Source: Candidatus Woesearchaeota archaeon
Lineage (GTDB): Archaea > Nanobdellota > Nanobdellia > Woesearchaeales > DSVV01
Reading direction: 5' to 3'
Assembly: GCA_016205905.1 (NCBI GenBank)
Contig: JACQSP010000102.1
Coordinates: forward strand, 1 to 6,813
DNA length: 6,813 nt
The translations under genes were made by a program, and so were the position numbers. Below are positions 5,677-6,813 of this stretch, one piece after another (within the stretch, counting starts at the first letter, position 1; each line of letters begins with the position of its first letter). The notes under the pieces were generated by a model. The model did no database searches, was not told where the DNA came from, and saw only the letters and a program-made list of their open reading frames with translations.

Positions 5677-6489
5677 CTATTCTACTTCTTTTGCGAACAT
5701 AAATAAATACTTTGCGTCTTTTACCGGTGAATTTTCATCTTCAAAGACATAGACAATATTATTATCTTGTTTTATTATGGTTGTATTAATATCAAGCGCG
5801 CTTAAATAAGATAATCCAACATCATCATATTCAAGAATTTCTTCAGCATACTGAATAAGTTTGCCTAATCTAATTTCTTTTTCTTTAGTAAATTGTTCTA
5901 CTTGAACATTAGAGGAATTATCAACTATTTTTACAGGCAGGGTTACAATTGCGTTAATATCATTCTCGCCAATTATTGTTTTTGAAACCAATGAACCTTG
6001 TTTAATAACCAATCCTTTTTCTTGGAAAAAGCTGTAATTGTTCAGGCATGAGGGTAATTTATTAGTAATGTACTTTGATATCTGCATTTCGCTTGTTTCT
6101 TTTTTGGCTACACCTATTGAAGTATTGCCAAAAGGTGTTTCAATAGTTTTCTCTGGTAAGATATATCCACCTTGTTTCGCAGCAATAAACAACGAGTTAT
6201 CCAGAACATTCCCTAAACAAATTTCAGTGTATTCTTTTACTATCTTAAGCTCGTCTGTTTTTAACTTTAATGGCCTAATGCTTACCTGTGTCATATAAGT
6301 ATAAACAATAATTCCTGTAAGTAATACTAAACAGATTATTATAAACCAGGTTATGACTGCTGCTTTCTTATTATAGTGGTGGACTTTAATATTCGTATCC
6401 CTTTTGTTAAAGTCCACGTATGTAGGCACGGAATTAAACATACGATTATTAATGTCCGTGCCTATAATTCGCTTATTGATTCTCTCCAC
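5677..6489 (-). CDS. One-pass pilin-like membrane protein of unknown function ('QGGYI' type)
   Basis: The conserved part begins at about residue 40 with NKKAAVITWFIIICLVLL, a short basic stretch and one membrane helix (43-65) like the class III/pilin-like starts of many DPANN surface proteins. The outer part holds EICLGNVL (Cys91), KQGGYI (105-110) and LPSCLNNY (Cys148). The paired cysteines around QGGYI match, from memory, a large uncharacterised DPANN family. Sequons lie at Asn122, 151, 191 and 235. The start is uncertain. The frame is open to a GTG at 6489 that overlaps the upstream gene by 17 bases, with other starts at ATG 6441 and GTG 6417, and none has a convincing Shine-Dalgarno. Residues 1-39 are encoded by an 86-base inverted-repeat cluster and look unlike the family, so the N-terminus may be an insertion-made extension. 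The function is not recognised, and a cell-surface role is inferred. Confidence 0.75.
   Translation of the reverse strand: MERINKRIIGTDINNRMFNSVPTYVDFNKRDTNIKVHHYNKKAAVITWFIIICLVLLTGIIVYTYMTQVSIRPLKLKTDELKIVKEYTEICLGNVLDNSLFIAAKQGGYILPEKTIETPFGNTSIGVAKKETSEMQISKYITNKLPSCLNNYSFFQEKGLVIKQGSLVSKTIIGENDINAIVTLPVKIVDNSSNVQVEQFTKEKEIRLGKLIQYAEEILEYDDVGLSYLSALDINTTIIKQDNNIVYVFEDENSPVKDAKYLFMFAKEVE
6379..6417. repeat. 11-bp perfect inverted repeat (hairpin element, copy C)
   Basis: GTGGACTTTAA (6379-6389) is complementary to TTAAAGTCCAC (6407-6417) across a 17-base loop. GGAC (6381-6384) and GTAT (6395-6398) are ten bases apart. It lies inside the 5' part of the 270-codon reading frame, and its edge is 6 bases from the codons of the conserved NKKAAV segment. 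Confidence 0.7.
6423..6464. repeat. Inverted repeat (hairpin element, copy D, reverse orientation)
   Basis: TAGGCACGGA (6423-6432) is complementary to TCCGTGCCTA (6455-6464). With a one-base bulge the stem extends inward through ATTAA/TTAAT to a loop of about 11 bases. On the minus strand GGAC (6457-6454) and GTAT (6443-6440) are ten bases apart. It is five bases from copy C and in the opposite orientation: 6381-6398 and 6440-6457 are themselves complementary at 16 of 18 positions, so the whole of 6379-6464 can fold in two alternative ways. Confidence 0.7.
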
Positions 6490-6813
6490 CCCACAACCTG
6501 TTTTTTAGTTTCCCCCACTCTTCTTTTAGCCTGTTTATCTCACCATAATTTAGAACAGAAGTCATTCTAACTAAAGTTATTGTCTCATTTGTCTCTTGGC
6601 TAAACATTTCCTTGTCAAAATAACCGATATCATTATGAAAACTAGCGGAATATCTTTTGACATAGCCTGGCAGGGCGTCAATAAATTTTCCAATCCGCTC
6701 TACTTTCCCGCTGATACACTGCTCTGAAATCAAATACATAGCAGAATAAACATTGCTTATTGTTCTGTTTTCTGAGCAGTCAATATTATTATTAGTTATG
6801 GTTAGGTTTACAT
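6473..6813 (-). CDS. Hypothetical surface protein, C-terminal part (runs off the right edge)
   Basis: The reading frame is open from the stop at 6473-6475 to the right edge, giving 112 visible residues. A methionine at 6739 is internal to the open frame and need not be the start. The visible part begins VNLTITNNNIDCSEN and has three N-glycosylation sequons (NLT, NRT, NET) and two cysteines (in IDCSEN and EQCISG), which suggests an exported domain. No membrane helix is visible. The end, NRLKEEWGKLKNRLWGGENQ, is charged and probably helical. Its stop overlaps the candidate GTG start of the next gene by 17 bases, which fits one operon of surface proteins. No family is recognised. Real coding is supported by the long open frame and its place in the cluster. 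Confidence 0.65.
   Translation of the reverse strand, partial: VNLTITNNNIDCSENRTISNVYSAMYLISEQCISGKVERIGKFIDALPGYVKRYSASFHNDIGYFDKEMFSQETNETITLVRMTSVLNYGEINRLKEEWGKLKNRLWGGENQ

Overview
The window looks like a piece of an AT-rich archaeal chromosome, most likely from a DPANN-type lineage of the Woesearchaeota/Pacearchaeota kind. This rests on three things seen here: an archaeal-style type IA topoisomerase with three C-terminal zinc ribbons; archaeal TATA-type promoters, one of which predicts a nearly leaderless mRNA; and a set of one-pass, pilin-like and S-layer-like secreted proteins of unknown function typical of those genomes. The lineage name is inference, since no rRNA or marker gene other than topA is present.

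Left region (1-273): a non-coding leader with a strong 12-bp inverted repeat, four copies of a degenerate heptanucleotide, a T-rich stretch, and the topA promoter. topA (274-2451, +) follows and is complete. A 173-bp gap with several small inverted repeats separates it from a convergent gene, a DUF4143-type AAA ATPase (2625-3890, -).

The ATPase promoter is covered by three palindromic units at an exact 33-bp period, with the TATA box between the first two. Directly beyond the array lies an orphan copy of the last 46 codons of topA (3989-4129). The ATPase and its operator-like array are therefore bracketed by two copies of the topA 3' end, as expected for a small cassette inserted by recombination at that gene end.

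Right region (4230-6813, all on -): three genes read in one direction, probably one cell-surface operon. In transcription order they are a protein running in from the right edge (partial, C-terminal 112 residues), a 270-codon one-pass membrane protein of the 'QGGYI' pilin-like kind, and a 455-residue secreted and membrane-anchored protein with beta-helix-like repeats, an acidic low-complexity linker, a PGF-pre-PGF-like domain and three C-terminal membrane helices. The start of the 270-codon gene is occupied by an 86-bp cluster of nested inverted repeats.

A dispersed hairpin family runs through the window. Four sites share GGAC, then 9-10 bases, then GTAT, with similar sequence between (consensus close to GGACwTTAATAwTCGTAT), and three of them have inverted-repeat flanks. 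This family, the palindrome array and the duplicated topA end are the most unusual content here.
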